Origin: Vulcanisaeta thermophila
GTDB taxonomy: Archaea > Thermoproteota > Thermoprotei > Thermoproteales > Thermocladiaceae
Length of the DNA: 64,000 nucleotides
Assembly (NCBI RefSeq): GCF_001748385.1
Contig: NZ_BCLI01000004.1
Span: 558,001 to 622,000 of the forward strand
Reading direction: 5' to 3'
Below, in pieces: positions 25,536 to 33,956 of this stretch (its first letter is position 1; every line of letters begins with the position of its first letter). Below the pieces are notes generated by a model, which did not search any database, was not told the DNA's origin, and worked only from the letters and a program-made list of their open reading frames with translations. Made by a program: the position numbers and the translations under genes.

Positions 25536-26437
25536 TTGGCGCCGGACTTGCAGGCCTGGTGCTGGCGAAGGAGTTGGTGAAGAGCGGCTTCGGTGTTAGG
25601 GTAATTGAGTATAGGGATTACCCTGGCGGTATACATACACTCAATGAGGAAATCCTGAGGGGTGTTATGAAGGATGTTGGGGACGTTGAAATTAATTATG
25701 AATCCACGGCCGTATTAATTAATGATAAGCCCGTTATAGTGTCTAGGAAGGGTGTTGAGGAGTTGGGCGGTAATACCATAGTGGCCACGGGGTTTAGGGT
25801 TATGACACCAGTCGAGCTTGGTATTTATGGTGATAGGCCAGCTGGTGTGTACGCATTCCATGCAGTTATTGACTTACTTAGGAGTGATTTACTACCTGGT
25901 CGTAATGTGGTGGTTTACGGTGATAATGTCTACGCATGGCTCTTAACCAAGGAACTAATCAATAAGGGGGTTAATGCATTGATGGTGTCACCCAGCGGGT
26001 TAATGGGGGTTTCTAGCGAGGCCGTTAGGGTTGGGCGTATTAAGTATGTGAGGGGTTCATCAAGGGTTGAGAAAATACTCATTGACAATGAATGGGTCAA
26101 TGCTGACACGCTGGTCATAGGGATGTTTAGGCCGTACAATCCAATACCCAGATACCCAGCGGTGGGTCAAGCGGTCCTTGATGTTTATGATCCCAACATT
26201 GTCATGGAGTCGGCTAGGATAATGGCTCGTGAATTATTAAGCATGGATAACGACTACATAACAATAACCAGTGAATTACCTGTATTCCCAGGCCCAAGGG
26301 TTCATAGGAGTGTTAGGCGGGTAATCGTTAATTACAGGGGGAAGCTATTGATTAATGATAGGGAGGTTATGGTTAATGGTCCCACGGTTATTGAATTACC
26401 AGATGTAGAGAGTGTGCGGATTAGGAGGTGGTCTTAA
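25517..26437 (+). CDS. FAD/NAD(P)-binding oxidoreductase subunit, GlpB-like
   Basis: A 306-residue protein beginning with an FAD-binding motif I-I-G-A-G-L-A-G-L (residues 6-14), with a second, weaker nucleotide site around V-V-V-Y-G-D near residue 133. It resembles the small pyridine-nucleotide-disulfide-like partner of GlpA-type dehydrogenases (in position like GlpB, in fold closer to the GltD/HcnB group). The redox-active disulfide of classical reductases is absent. It overlaps the GlpA-like gene by 19 bases and the kinase gene by one base (TAATG), so all three are translationally coupled. It probably passes electrons from the GlpA-like subunit to a carrier. Confidence 0.7.
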   Translation: MVSYTIIGAGLAGLVLAKELVKSGFGVRVIEYRDYPGGIHTLNEEILRGVMKDVGDVEINYESTAVLINDKPVIVSRKGVEELGGNTIVATGFRVMTPVELGIYGDRPAGVYAFHAVIDLLRSDLLPGRNVVVYGDNVYAWLLTKELINKGVNALMVSPSGLMGVSSEAVRVGRIKYVRGSSRVEKILIDNEWVNADTLVIGMFRPYNPIPRYPAVGQAVLDVYDPNIVMESARIMARELLSMDNDYITITSELPVFPGPRVHRSVRRVIVNYRGKLLINDREVMVNGPTVIELPDVESVRIRRWS

Positions 26438-27834
26438 TGTATGGGGTAATAGATATTGGTACAACAAACATAAAGCTCTTCATTTACGATGAGGAATTAA
26501 ACATGCGGTATCAGGAATCACTATCAACGACTTTAATAACAAGCCATGGTGGTGTTTATGTGGAGCATGATGCGGAGTCATTAAGGGATTCCGTACTTCA
26601 TCTAATCAACATCGCCAGGGATAAGGGCGCTAGGGTTATTGGGTTCTCGACGTACAGGGCATCCGTAGTTGCGTGGGATAGGGATGCGAGGCCATTAATT
26701 AATGTGATAACCTGGCTGGATACAAGAACGCTGGAGGTATTGAGAACCTTCCCCATATCGCTATACAGGAAATTACCGATCCTTAAGGGTGTACTAATGC
26801 ACTCATCACCCACCGCGCAGATTCTCTGGTTAATTAGGAATAGGCGTGATATCATTAATGAGGCGGTCAGGGGCAATGCCTACATAGGTACGTTAAGTTC
26901 ATACCTTGCATACCTGGTTGGGCGTAAGTACGTTAACGACGCATCGAACGAGGCCCTAACGGGATTGTGGCACCCAGGCTCCATGAGGAGGTTGGGCTTA
27001 GTGTATGAATTGCTGGGTATTCCCAGGGAGTTGAGTCCCGAGGTTGTGGATAATATTTACGACTTCGGAGAGATAAACGGGGTTAAGGTGAGCGTGATTA
27101 TAGCAGATCAGCAGGCGGCCATGGTTGGTGAGGGATGCTTACTACCTGGGTGTGGTAAGATAACGAATGGTACGGGCTCCTTCGTAGACGCACCCGTGGG
27201 CTCCTTCAAACTCGTTAATGGCGGTTTAATACCGCTGTTAATACTCAGGGTTGGTAAAAGGGTTTATTATGGTGTTGAGGGTTTCCTACCAACCAGCGGT
27301 GCCGTAATTGACTGGTTAGTTAGGAATGGCATGCTCAGGGGTGTTGAGGAATTAGACGTACTGCCCGAGTACTCAGGGGGTTTGGTGGCAATTCCATCAC
27401 TGGCCGGTCTCAACATTCCCCAAAAGCCCTGTGCGAAGGGCCTACTCTATGGGTTCTCGCTGGATACTAAGAGGGAGCATATTGCCAGGGCGGTTGTGGA
27501 GGGTATTGTTCAATTAATCGCCTTGATATACGACAGGGTGGTTAGGATAACGAATGTGAGGTTTGTGAGGGTTGATGGTGGCCTAGCAAAAAGTACATTA
27601 TTCTTAAGGTTATTAGCCACTGCGCTGGGCGTGCCTGTGGAGAGGCAGGAGGATCCAGAGGTCACCGCAAGGGGCGTGGCCGCACTCCTTGCTGTGAGCG
27701 AGGGTAAGTTGAGCCTTAAGGATGTTGAGGATGGGGTCCACGTTAAGGTATCCATGAGGGTAAACCCAGGTGAGGTTAAGTTATTAACCAGTAAGGATGA
27801 GGTACTGAAAATGCTGGGGTGGATAAAATGCTAG
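26437..27834 (+). CDS. FGGY-family carbohydrate kinase, glycerol-kinase-like
   Basis: A 465-residue kinase of the actin-like ATPase fold. The phosphate-1 motif is G-V-I-D-I-G-T-T-N-I-K at residues 3-13; W-L-D-T-R-T near 90 replaces the W-Q-D-x-R-T of glycerol kinase; A-D-Q-Q-A-A with G-x-x-K-I-T-N-G-T-G and V-D-G-G-L-A-K-S complete the family motifs. Glycerol is the likeliest substrate given the adjoining GlpA/GlpB-like genes, but the substitutions allow another polyol. The ATG shares its A with the upstream stop (TAATG) and has a GGAGGTG site 7 bases before it, which fixes the start. Confidence 0.8.
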   Translation: MYGVIDIGTTNIKLFIYDEELNMRYQESLSTTLITSHGGVYVEHDAESLRDSVLHLINIARDKGARVIGFSTYRASVVAWDRDARPLINVITWLDTRTLEVLRTFPISLYRKLPILKGVLMHSSPTAQILWLIRNRRDIINEAVRGNAYIGTLSSYLAYLVGRKYVNDASNEALTGLWHPGSMRRLGLVYELLGIPRELSPEVVDNIYDFGEINGVKVSVIIADQQAAMVGEGCLLPGCGKITNGTGSFVDAPVGSFKLVNGGLIPLLILRVGKRVYYGVEGFLPTSGAVIDWLVRNGMLRGVEELDVLPEYSGGLVAIPSLAGLNIPQKPCAKGLLYGFSLDTKREHIARAVVEGIVQLIALIYDRVVRITNVRFVRVDGGLAKSTLFLRLLATALGVPVERQEDPEVTARGVAALLAVSEGKLSLKDVEDGVHVKVSMRVNPGEVKLLTSKDEVLKMLGWIKC

Positions 27835-29204
27835 ATATTGTTAATAGGTTGATTAAGGAGGTTGGTGAGGATAAGGTGGCGACAGGCCAGGAGGTGCTTA
27901 CCCAGTACTCCCATGACTTCTGGCCCTTACTATTAATGAAAATTCGATACTTCAAGGAGGAATTACCCAAACCCATTGCTGTTGTCTACCCCGAAGACGT
28001 AAATGACGTCGTAAAGGTGATTAAGATACTCAGGGAGTACAAGACAGCTAAACTCGTGGTCTACGGAGGAGGGTCCAGCGTCACAGGGGCCTCTGCGCCC
28101 ATGGGTAATGCGGTGGTTCTTGATATGAGGAGGATGAGGAAGATCCTGGATTTCAACGAGTACGACCTAATGGTAACGGTGGAGACTGGGATTTACCTCA
28201 GGGATTTAGAGGCCGAGCTTAACAAGAGGGGCTTTAGTATTAGGCATATTCCTCAATCATTCAATTACGCAACAATAGGGGGCTTAATAGCCACGATGAG
28301 TTCGGGGCAGTTCAGTACCCTTTACGGTAATATTGAGGATATTGTGATAAACATGGAAGTGGTACTCCCAAGTGGTGAAGTAACGTGGTTAAGGAGAAAT
28401 AACGCGCCCAGGTCATCAACAGGGCCCTCACTTAAATACCTATTCATAGGGTCGGAGGGCATGCTTGGGGTGATAACGAAGGCAGTTTTGAGGGTTGTAC
28501 CAACACCCACCAGTGTGAGGTATGGTGCATTCATATTCCCATCGTTTAAACAGGGCATTGAGGCATTGAGGGAGTTAATGCTACGTAGGCTAATACCTGC
28601 CGTTGCTAGGCTTTATGATGAGCAGGAATCAAGGATTAGGTTCAGTATAGATGGCTCATTATTAATAATCAGCTTTGAGGGCTATGACGATGAATTAACA
28701 AGCGTGATATGGAACAAGGCAATTACAGTCGTGAAGGGGCATGGTGGTAATTACGTGGGTGAGGAGCCCTACGAAAGGTGGTTAAGCACCAGGTTTAATG
28801 TTGAGGAGGAGATAAGCTTAATTGAGAAGTTGGGGCTATGGTTTGATACAATAGAGATTTCATCCCCATGGTCAAGACTGTACGAGTTGTATAGGGATAT
28901 AAGGGATTCCACGTTGAATATCAACGGCGTCTTTAGTATAATGGCACATGTATCCCACCTATACATTAATGGTGCGTGCGTGTACTTCACAGTAATATTC
29001 AAGCCAAGTGAAGAGGTCTACTGGAGGATTTGGGATAACATAATGAGGATTACGATAAATGGGGGTGGCTCCATAAGTCATCACCACGGGATAGGGATAC
29101 TAAGAAGTAAGTGGCTCGTAGAGGAGCTTGGTAAGGGTCTCAATGTACTAAAGGAAATAAAGAATGCCCTGGATGCGCATGGATTATTTAGAAACCTCGA
29201 TTAA
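27828..29204 (+). CDS. FAD-linked oxidase of the alkyl-DHAP synthase type, copy 1
   Basis: A 458-residue VAO-family flavoprotein. The FAD segment Y-G-G-G-S-S-V-T-G is near residue 80. Several blocks match alkyl-dihydroxyacetonephosphate synthase (AGPS) better than glycolate/lactate oxidases: Y-G-N-I-E-D-I-V, R-S-S-T-G-P-S, G-S-E-G-M-L-G-V-I-T, N-G-A-C-V-Y-F-T, and S-H-H-H-G-I-G near residue 418, the triple-histidine motif of AGPS. AGPS swaps the acyl chain of acyl-DHAP for a fatty alcohol, forming an ether. The gene overlaps the glycerol-kinase-like gene and is the fourth gene of that operon. The true reaction is open: ether formation, ether cleavage, or 2-hydroxyacid oxidation. Confidence 0.75.
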   Translation: MLDIVNRLIKEVGEDKVATGQEVLTQYSHDFWPLLLMKIRYFKEELPKPIAVVYPEDVNDVVKVIKILREYKTAKLVVYGGGSSVTGASAPMGNAVVLDMRRMRKILDFNEYDLMVTVETGIYLRDLEAELNKRGFSIRHIPQSFNYATIGGLIATMSSGQFSTLYGNIEDIVINMEVVLPSGEVTWLRRNNAPRSSTGPSLKYLFIGSEGMLGVITKAVLRVVPTPTSVRYGAFIFPSFKQGIEALRELMLRRLIPAVARLYDEQESRIRFSIDGSLLIISFEGYDDELTSVIWNKAITVVKGHGGNYVGEEPYERWLSTRFNVEEEISLIEKLGLWFDTIEISSPWSRLYELYRDIRDSTLNINGVFSIMAHVSHLYINGACVYFTVIFKPSEEVYWRIWDNIMRITINGGGSISHHHGIGILRSKWLVEELGKGLNVLKEIKNALDAHGLFRNLD

Positions 29205-29250
29205 TTATGTAGCCCATGATATTATCCCTTTATATTATTTAGGAACCATA

Positions 29251-29260
29251 CTTAAATATA
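29251..29260 (+). promoter_or_regulatory. TATA box of the acyl-CoA synthetase gene
   Basis: CTTAAATATA lies about 24-27 bases before the clustered ATG codons at 29279 and 29282, so the synthetase has its own promoter, separate from the glycerol operon, and a leaderless message. Confidence 0.5.
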
Positions 29261-29278
29261 TTTCCAAACAATTAAAGT

Positions 29279-30961
29279 ATGATGGCGATGAGTACAGGGT
29301 ACGCGTATGATTATCAATTAACCCTAGATAAGATAATTAGGCAGAGGGCGCTGTATATACCTGACGTGGAGCTTGTTTACTCATCACCAAGTGGTAAGGT
29401 TGTTAGGTCTAATTACGCCAGGGAGTGGGATAGGATCCAAAGGCTTGGGTCCGTGCTTGAGGAACTTGGTGCACAGCCTGGTGAGCCGGGTAAGTTCGGT
29501 ACAATAATTGGTGTGCTTGACTGGAATACGCTCTGGTACTATGAGCTTTACTTTGGCATACCATCGTATGGGGCTGTGATGCATACGGTCAACGTGCTCC
29601 TGTCACCTGAGGATATAATTTACACGTTAATGCAGGCCAGGGATGAGATACTCTTCATTAATGAGGATTTCCTGGCGCTGGCCAAGGTGGCTGTTAACCT
29701 TGTTAAGTCCATAAAGAAGGTGGTTATTATTAGTGAGAGGGAGGAGCATGGTGAGGTGGGGATACCCAATGTGGAGGTTTATTGGTACGAGGACCTAATA
29801 AGGGATGCCAAACCATACAGCTTCAGGGATCTTAATGAAAACGCACCAGCCACATTACTATTTACCTCAGGAACCACGGGAAGGCCAAAGGGTGTTTATT
29901 TCACGCATAGGCAGTTAGTCCTGCACGCGATGTCAGTGGCACTGGCATTAACACTGCCCCCGATTAATTCTACGATTTACGACGTAGCCATGCCCCTGGT
30001 CCCCATGTTCCACGTACACTCATGGGGGCTACCATACATCGCCACATTGGCAGGTATTAAGCAGGTGTACCCAGGTAGGTTTGAGTGGGGCCATGTGCTT
30101 AAGACTATTAAGGAGGAGGGTGTTACCATAGTCAATGGCGTACCCACAATACTCTTCAACCTACTTTACCACCCAGACTCCCCAAAGTACGATCTTAAGG
30201 GGCTAAAGTTCATATCAGGTGGTGCAGCACTGCCTAGGGGATTATTAGAGGAAGCCACAAGGAGGGGTATTACGGTGATACAGGGCTTTGGGATGACGGA
30301 AACCGCCCCAGTACTTACGTTAGCCTATGAAAAACCCAGCATGAGGAATTGGGATCCAGAAAGGAAGAGGGAGTACACGGCATTGAGCATAGGTTTGCCA
30401 ATACCACTCGTTGACGTGAAAATAGTGGATACAGAGGGTAGGGAGTTGCCGTGGGATGGCAAATCCATGGGTGAATTAGTGGTTAGGGCACCCTGGGTTG
30501 CCAGGGAGTATATAAATGACCCAGAGAAGACTAAACATGCCTGGCGTGATAAGTGGTTCCATACGGATGATTTAGTTACGATAACACCAGACGGTTATGT
30601 GTGGGTAATGGATAGGGCTAAGGACGTGATCAAAAGTGGTGGTGAATGGATATCAAGTACCAGGCTTGAGGACCTCATCAGCACACACCCAGCTGTTGCC
30701 GAGGTGGCGGTTATTGGGGTACCTCATCCAAAGTGGGGTGAGAGGCCGGTGGCTATAGTGGTTCCTAAGCAGGGTATGAGTGTGACGGAGGACAATATAA
30801 AGAATCACTTAATAAAGTATGTGAACAACGGTGTAATACCCAGGTGGTGGATCCCTGATAAGGTGGTCATATCGAATGTGGAATTACCAAAAACCAGTAC
30901 AGGTAAGGCTGATAAGAAGATCCTTAAGGAGAGATACTCCAACGTATTATCAACCACGTAA
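29279..30961 (+). CDS. AMP-forming acyl-CoA synthetase
   Basis: ANL-superfamily ligase of 560 residues that would activate a carboxylic acid to its CoA thioester with ATP. The P-loop motif L-F-T-S-G-T-T-G-R-P-K-G is near residue 195; G-F-G-M-T-E-T-A-P near 337, W-F-H-T-D-D near 425, and the C-terminal lysine in T-S-T-G-K-A-D-K-K complete the set. The size and the motif region resemble medium/long-chain fatty acyl-CoA synthetases rather than acetyl-CoA synthetase. It lies between two AGPS-like genes, consistent with handling of lipid acyl chains. Confidence 0.88.
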   Translation: MMAMSTGYAYDYQLTLDKIIRQRALYIPDVELVYSSPSGKVVRSNYAREWDRIQRLGSVLEELGAQPGEPGKFGTIIGVLDWNTLWYYELYFGIPSYGAVMHTVNVLLSPEDIIYTLMQARDEILFINEDFLALAKVAVNLVKSIKKVVIISEREEHGEVGIPNVEVYWYEDLIRDAKPYSFRDLNENAPATLLFTSGTTGRPKGVYFTHRQLVLHAMSVALALTLPPINSTIYDVAMPLVPMFHVHSWGLPYIATLAGIKQVYPGRFEWGHVLKTIKEEGVTIVNGVPTILFNLLYHPDSPKYDLKGLKFISGGAALPRGLLEEATRRGITVIQGFGMTETAPVLTLAYEKPSMRNWDPERKREYTALSIGLPIPLVDVKIVDTEGRELPWDGKSMGELVVRAPWVAREYINDPEKTKHAWRDKWFHTDDLVTITPDGYVWVMDRAKDVIKSGGEWISSTRLEDLISTHPAVAEVAVIGVPHPKWGERPVAIVVPKQGMSVTEDNIKNHLIKYVNNGVIPRWWIPDKVVISNVELPKTSTGKADKKILKERYSNVLSTT

Positions 30962-30999
30962 GGACTTAACAGAAGTGGCTACGTTATGGTGAATTAAAA

Positions 31000-32376
31000 A
31001 TGAACCCTAATGATGAATTCATTAAATCAGTGGTTAATGAATTAGGTGATGATGTTTTAGTTAAGGGTGACGATGCATGGTCACTCAGGAGGGACTGGTG
31101 GCCATTACTAATGCTTAGGGAGGTTCTGGGCCAGGGTATTAACGTCCCAGTGGTCCTTAGGCCCAGGACTATTGAGGAATTGATAATTATTGTAAAGCTG
31201 GCGTGTAAATATGGTGTTGGCATCGTACCATTTGGCGGCGGTAGTAGTGTTGTTGGTGGTTCGTATCATAATGGCAATGTTATTATTGACCTATCAATGC
31301 TCAATAAAATACTCAATTTTAACAGCGATGATCTACTGGTCACGGTGGAGGCCGGCATTAAGGTTCGTGATTTAGAGGCTTGGCTTAATGAAAGGGGCTT
31401 TACCCTAGACTTTCACCCTCAATCATTTCAATTACTAACTGTAGGCGGCGCCATTGCTCACGGGGCCACGGGATCCCACGACATGAGCAATATTGAGGAA
31501 CTCACCCACTCAATTGATGTGGTGCTACCCAATGGTGAGTTAGTGAGTCTAGGGGTAAGGGGAGCACCCAGGGCATCCCTTGGTCCAGACCTCAAGCGGC
31601 TCTTCATAGGTTCTGAAGGTACCCTTGGTTTCATAGTTAGGGCTACGCTTAAGGTCAAGCCCCTGGCTAACGTCGCCCTTGACAGGGCTTACGTGTTCCC
31701 AGACGTAAGGAGCGCCCTGTCCTTTGCGAGGGAGTGCTCCATTAAATTACCACATCCACTGAGGCTCGTGATCCATGATAATGAGAGTAGCAGGTTATTC
31801 CTGGGTATGGATAACACAGTAGCGTTGCTGAGGATTAGGGGTTATATGAATGAGTTGGTACAGTTAATGGCGAATATTACAGACGGCATTGCAAGGTCAT
31901 ATGGTGGTGAGATTAGTGAGGCATCACTTATTAGTAAGTGGAGGTATGTATTCTCCAGGGAGTATGAGAGGCAGTTAGGTGAGTTGGTGCGTAGTGGTTA
32001 TTGGGTGGAGACGTTGGACACAGCGGGTACCTGGACTGTGCTTAATAAGGCGTATTGGGAATTAACCGCAAGGTTGCACGGAATTAAGGGTGTGGACCTT
32101 GTTCTTACCAGGTTTACGCACTTCTACCTAAATGGTGCATCTATGTATGTAGTGGTTGTTTTCAGGCAAAGTGAGGAGACTTACTGGAGGATTTGGGAGG
32201 TAACTGCCGAGGTTATGCATAAATACGGGGGGACAATCTCTCATCACCACGGTATTGGATTACTGAAGAGGCGATGGCTCATTAAGGAACTGGGTGGTGG
32301 GCAGTATGAGTTACTGAGGAGGATTAAGGGTGTGTTGGATGATGCTGGGATCATGAACCCTGGAAAACTCGTTTAA
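31000..32376 (+). CDS. FAD-linked oxidase of the alkyl-DHAP synthase type, copy 2
   Basis: A 458-residue paralogue of the protein encoded at 27.8 kb. The FAD segment F-G-G-G-S-S-V-V-G is near residue 79, G-S-E-G-T-L-G-F-I-V near 208, and the C-terminal N-G-A-S-M-Y-V-V and S-H-H-H-G-I-G (about 414) match AGPS. Some blocks differ from copy 1: H-G-A-T-G-S-H-D replaces the M-S-S-G-Q-F region, and the end reads I-M-N-P-G-K-L, as in glycolate-oxidase-like enzymes. The copies are therefore old duplicates that may act on different substrates or as partners. The ATG lies 39 bases after the acyl-CoA synthetase stop, suggesting one transcript. Confidence 0.75.
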   Translation: MNPNDEFIKSVVNELGDDVLVKGDDAWSLRRDWWPLLMLREVLGQGINVPVVLRPRTIEELIIIVKLACKYGVGIVPFGGGSSVVGGSYHNGNVIIDLSMLNKILNFNSDDLLVTVEAGIKVRDLEAWLNERGFTLDFHPQSFQLLTVGGAIAHGATGSHDMSNIEELTHSIDVVLPNGELVSLGVRGAPRASLGPDLKRLFIGSEGTLGFIVRATLKVKPLANVALDRAYVFPDVRSALSFARECSIKLPHPLRLVIHDNESSRLFLGMDNTVALLRIRGYMNELVQLMANITDGIARSYGGEISEASLISKWRYVFSREYERQLGELVRSGYWVETLDTAGTWTVLNKAYWELTARLHGIKGVDLVLTRFTHFYLNGASMYVVVVFRQSEETYWRIWEVTAEVMHKYGGTISHHHGIGLLKRRWLIKELGGGQYELLRRIKGVLDDAGIMNPGKLV

Positions 32377-32460
32377 GTAGAGGCGCTATGTTTTTAGTTA
32401 AGTCCATTAGTTCCCGCATGGTGAGCGGATTGGTCTTTGCTGATTAATGATGAGTGCACA

Positions 32461-32856
32461 TCAGGGCGAGTAACCTCCTGCGATTAGGTAGTTCTCGATC
32501 CTCTTGATGAATTTCTCTGCTTTTTCAATCTCCCTTTCAAGGTCCTCCATGGTTATTAACCCCTCGTAAAATCCGTCACCATGTAGTCTTTGAAACCTGG
32601 CGTTGTACTGGTCATAAACACCCTCAAGCTCTGGGTACCTCTCCTCAATCATCCACAGGGCATCCCTCCTCTCCCTATGGCTCATGGGTCTCCTGCCCAG
32701 CAATGCCATTATTAATGCATCAGCTGCCTGGACAACAGCATTCCAAGCCTTCTCAGCGGCGTCTCTAGCCAGCACAGGGTCACTTCTCTCCCTAGCCATT
32801 AGGTACTCCTCCTTGGCTGCCTTGAGGAAATTCCACGCATCCTGTATTAAATCCAT
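32461..32856 (-). CDS. PaREP1-family HEPN-like protein
   Basis: A 131-residue all-helical protein. The pattern D-A-W-N-F-L-K-A-A-K-E-E-Y, A-E-K-A-W-N-A-V-V-Q-A-A-D-A-L, then a short loop with R-R-P-M-S-H-R-E-R-R-D-A-L matches PaREP1 proteins, a family amplified in Thermoproteales and related to HEPN domains. HEPN proteins are often toxins or parts of toxin-antitoxin or RNA-processing pairs. The usual catalytic R-x4-6-H is not clearly present, and no nucleotidyltransferase partner lies next to it, so it may be a non-toxic stand-alone member. It is a single minus-strand gene between the AGPS-like and hydroxyacid-dehydrogenase genes. Confidence 0.7.
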   Translation of the reverse strand: MDLIQDAWNFLKAAKEEYLMARERSDPVLARDAAEKAWNAVVQAADALIMALLGRRPMSHRERRDALWMIEERYPELEGVYDQYNARFQRLHGDGFYEGLITMEDLEREIEKAEKFIKRIENYLIAGGYSP

Positions 32857-32988
32857 CCCTAACCATGATCACTGGGTCATGAGCCATATAAGTATTTTCC
32901 CCATTCATGTCTCACTGCCAGTGGGTCACGGTGTGTATATAAATTAAGTAGTTGGTTTGTTTATTAATGGGGTTTACTTAGTTAAATT

Positions 32989-33951
32989 GTGAGGGCTAAG
33001 ATCCTGGTTACGGTGCCACTCACGGAGCCTGAAACGGGCCCCATGGCCCTTAGGCTGCTGCAGGAGGTTGGTGATGTGGATGTGAGGCCCATGGGCATGG
33101 ATGAGTTGAGGAGGGTCATTGCCGATTACGACGCCGTAATAATCTCCGTGTGGCACAGGATCACTAGGGATATTATCGACTCAGCACCGAGACTTAAGGT
33201 AATAGGCACAGCCTCCGTTGGTACGGATCACATTGATGTTGAGTACGCGGAGTCCAAGGGCATTAAGGTGGTTTCCGCCGCCGGTGCGAGTACGTACTCA
33301 GTGGCTGAGTTTACCTTTGGTTTGCTCTTAATGATGGTGAAGAGGATCCCCGAGAACATGGAGAGGGTTAGGGGTGGTGAGTGGGGTAGCCTATTGACCC
33401 CTGGCATTGAGCTCTTTGGTAAGACCCTGGGAGTGATAGGGCTTGGTAGGATTGGTGGTTACGTGGCTGAGATAGCCAATGCCTTTAGAATGAGGGTTCT
33501 GGCGTACGACCCATTCATACCCAGTGAGAGGTTTACGGAGGTCCATGCGCAGAGGGTTGATAATCTCCATGATTTACTAAGAAACTCCGACTTCATAACA
33601 ATACACACGTCCCTAACCAGGGAGAGTAGGGGCTTGATTGGTAAGGGGGAGGTTAATGCCATGAAGGATGGCGTTTACATAGTCAATACGGCCAGGGGTG
33701 AGGTTGTTGATGAGAACGCAATACTGGATGGGTTAAGGAGCGGTAAAATAGCTGGTTACGCAACAGATGTGCTGACTGGGGAACCACCCACGGAGGAGTC
33801 ATCGCCATTACTTAGGGCTTTTAGGAGGGGCGAGGTTCGTAACCTATTCATAACATCGCACATAGCCGGAGTCACCAGGGAGTCTATTAAAAGGTATACA
33901 CTGTACACAGCACGTGGGGTTAGGGATGCACTACTTAGTATCATGAGGTGA
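32989..33951 (+). CDS. D-isomer-specific 2-hydroxyacid dehydrogenase (glyoxylate/hydroxypyruvate reductase type)
   Basis: NAD(P)-dependent dehydrogenase of 320 residues. The coenzyme motif G-L-G-R-I-G is near 151-156; catalytic residues sit in T-A-R-G-E-V-V-D (Arg), L-T-G-E-P-P (Glu) and S-H-I-A-G (His). Family substrates include glyoxylate, hydroxypyruvate, 3-phosphoglycerate and D-lactate; the length without a C-terminal ACT domain fits glyoxylate/hydroxypyruvate reductase better than SerA. The start is a GTG. The stop overlaps the ribosome-binding site of the TPP enzyme gene, so the two are coupled, and a permease and amidohydrolase follow. Confidence 0.85.
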   Translation: MRAKILVTVPLTEPETGPMALRLLQEVGDVDVRPMGMDELRRVIADYDAVIISVWHRITRDIIDSAPRLKVIGTASVGTDHIDVEYAESKGIKVVSAAGASTYSVAEFTFGLLLMMVKRIPENMERVRGGEWGSLLTPGIELFGKTLGVIGLGRIGGYVAEIANAFRMRVLAYDPFIPSERFTEVHAQRVDNLHDLLRNSDFITIHTSLTRESRGLIGKGEVNAMKDGVYIVNTARGEVVDENAILDGLRSGKIAGYATDVLTGEPPTEESSPLLRAFRRGEVRNLFITSHIAGVTRESIKRYTLYTARGVRDALLSIMR

Positions 33952-33956
33952 TCGCC

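Noticed and set aside
27828-32376. Annotating both FAD-linked oxidases simply as glycolate or D-lactate dehydrogenase
   Set aside because: The H-H-H-G-I-G motif, Y-G-N-I-E-D block and glycerol-phosphate context match alkyl-DHAP synthase better. The alternative is kept as the main refutation test.
32418-32469. Second C/D box sRNA candidate (ATGGTGA, CTGA, perfect ATGATGA)
   Set aside because: The D'/C' pair has correct 3-base spacing, but the first guide is 15 bases and no D box follows the second guide.
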